A stretch of 5,897 nt of DNA from Anaerolineaceae bacterium UBA5838 (lineage in GTDB: Bacteria; Chloroflexota; Anaerolineae; Anaerolineales; Anaerolineaceae), in the NCBI GenBank assembly GCA_002432795.1, contig DJGU01000051.1:1-5897 (forward strand), in the 5' to 3' direction. The notes under the pieces were generated by a model, which saw only the letters and a list, made by a program, of their open reading frames with translations, was not told where the DNA came from and made no database searches. A program made the position numbers and the translations under genes. Below are positions 5,831 through 5,897 of the stretch, in pieces. Each line of letters starts with the position of its first letter. The first letter of the stretch is position 1.

Positions 5831-5897
5831 ATGAAAATTAATTCGAATGAGTTGTTTGTTTTGCTACTTTCAGGAATTACTATTTTTGGTGGGTTGG
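5831..5897 (+). CDS. N-terminus of a further membrane or secreted protein, cut by the window edge
   Basis: An ATG at 5831 opens a frame that stays open to the window end (22 complete codons). It encodes MKINSNELFVLLLSGITIFG and so on: a short polar start followed by a hydrophobic stretch typical of a signal peptide or first TM helix. It begins 28 nt after the preceding stop, on the same strand, with only a weak GAAAG 12 nt upstream as possible ribosome site. No terminator is visible in between, so it may be the next gene of the operon. Too little is present to name a product. Confidence 0.4.
   Translation, partial: MKINSNELFVLLLSGITIFGGL

Noticed and set aside
1..5897. CRISPR array, tRNA or rRNA genes
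   Set aside because: No regularly spaced direct repeats and no cloverleaf or rRNA-like conserved segments were seen on reading through the window.

Overview
The window (5,897 bp, moderate G+C by eye, all genes on the + strand) looks like a bacterial accessory region. It holds an insertion sequence at the left, a small exported cysteine-rich peptide gene, and an ABC-2 type transporter operon that fills the right-hand two thirds. Nothing fixes the taxonomy. The general style (IS1380-type element, mid G+C, Cys-rich secreted peptides beside ABC-2 systems, permease with an M1-peptidase-like ectodomain) would fit an environmental Chloroflexota (Anaerolineae-like) or Bacteroidota-like genome, but that is an inference with low confidence.

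Region 1 (about 23-1679) is an IS1380-family insertion sequence about 1.66 kb long. Its left terminal repeat closely resembles the one I recall for ISEcp1, and its right repeat is poorly preserved. The transposase is broken by a 19-nt self-complementary insertion at 702-720 that shifts the reading frame. It also appears to carry a second, in-frame, 27-nt palindromic insertion at 883-909. Removing both would give a protein of about 420 residues with an intact DDE/YREK core. This copy is therefore probably inactive by itself.

Region 2 (1704-2115) contains a secreted peptide precursor: a hydrophobic signal segment, a plausible VSA/A cleavage site and a mature part of about 53 residues with eight cysteines and four tryptophans. 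Its start is uncertain because the gene begins only about 25 nt past the end of the IS and has only a TTG codon.

Region 3 (2116-5802) is a tight operon. It encodes an ABC ATPase with all canonical motifs, then a 699-residue permease joined to it by an ATGA overlap, then a second six-TM ABC-2 permease 7 nt further on. The first permease has seven TM segments followed by an outward-facing domain of about 430 residues that aligns with M1 metallopeptidases around the active site. Every zinc-binding and catalytic position there has been replaced. At the right edge (5831 onward) the N-terminus of another membrane or secreted protein runs off the window.

The most interesting reading is a peptide-plus-transporter cassette. 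The Cys-rich peptide would be the cargo, or the agent against which the transporter protects, and the catalytically dead M1-like ectodomain would bind peptide rather than cut it. Gene adjacency and domain content support this idea, but nothing in the window proves the link.
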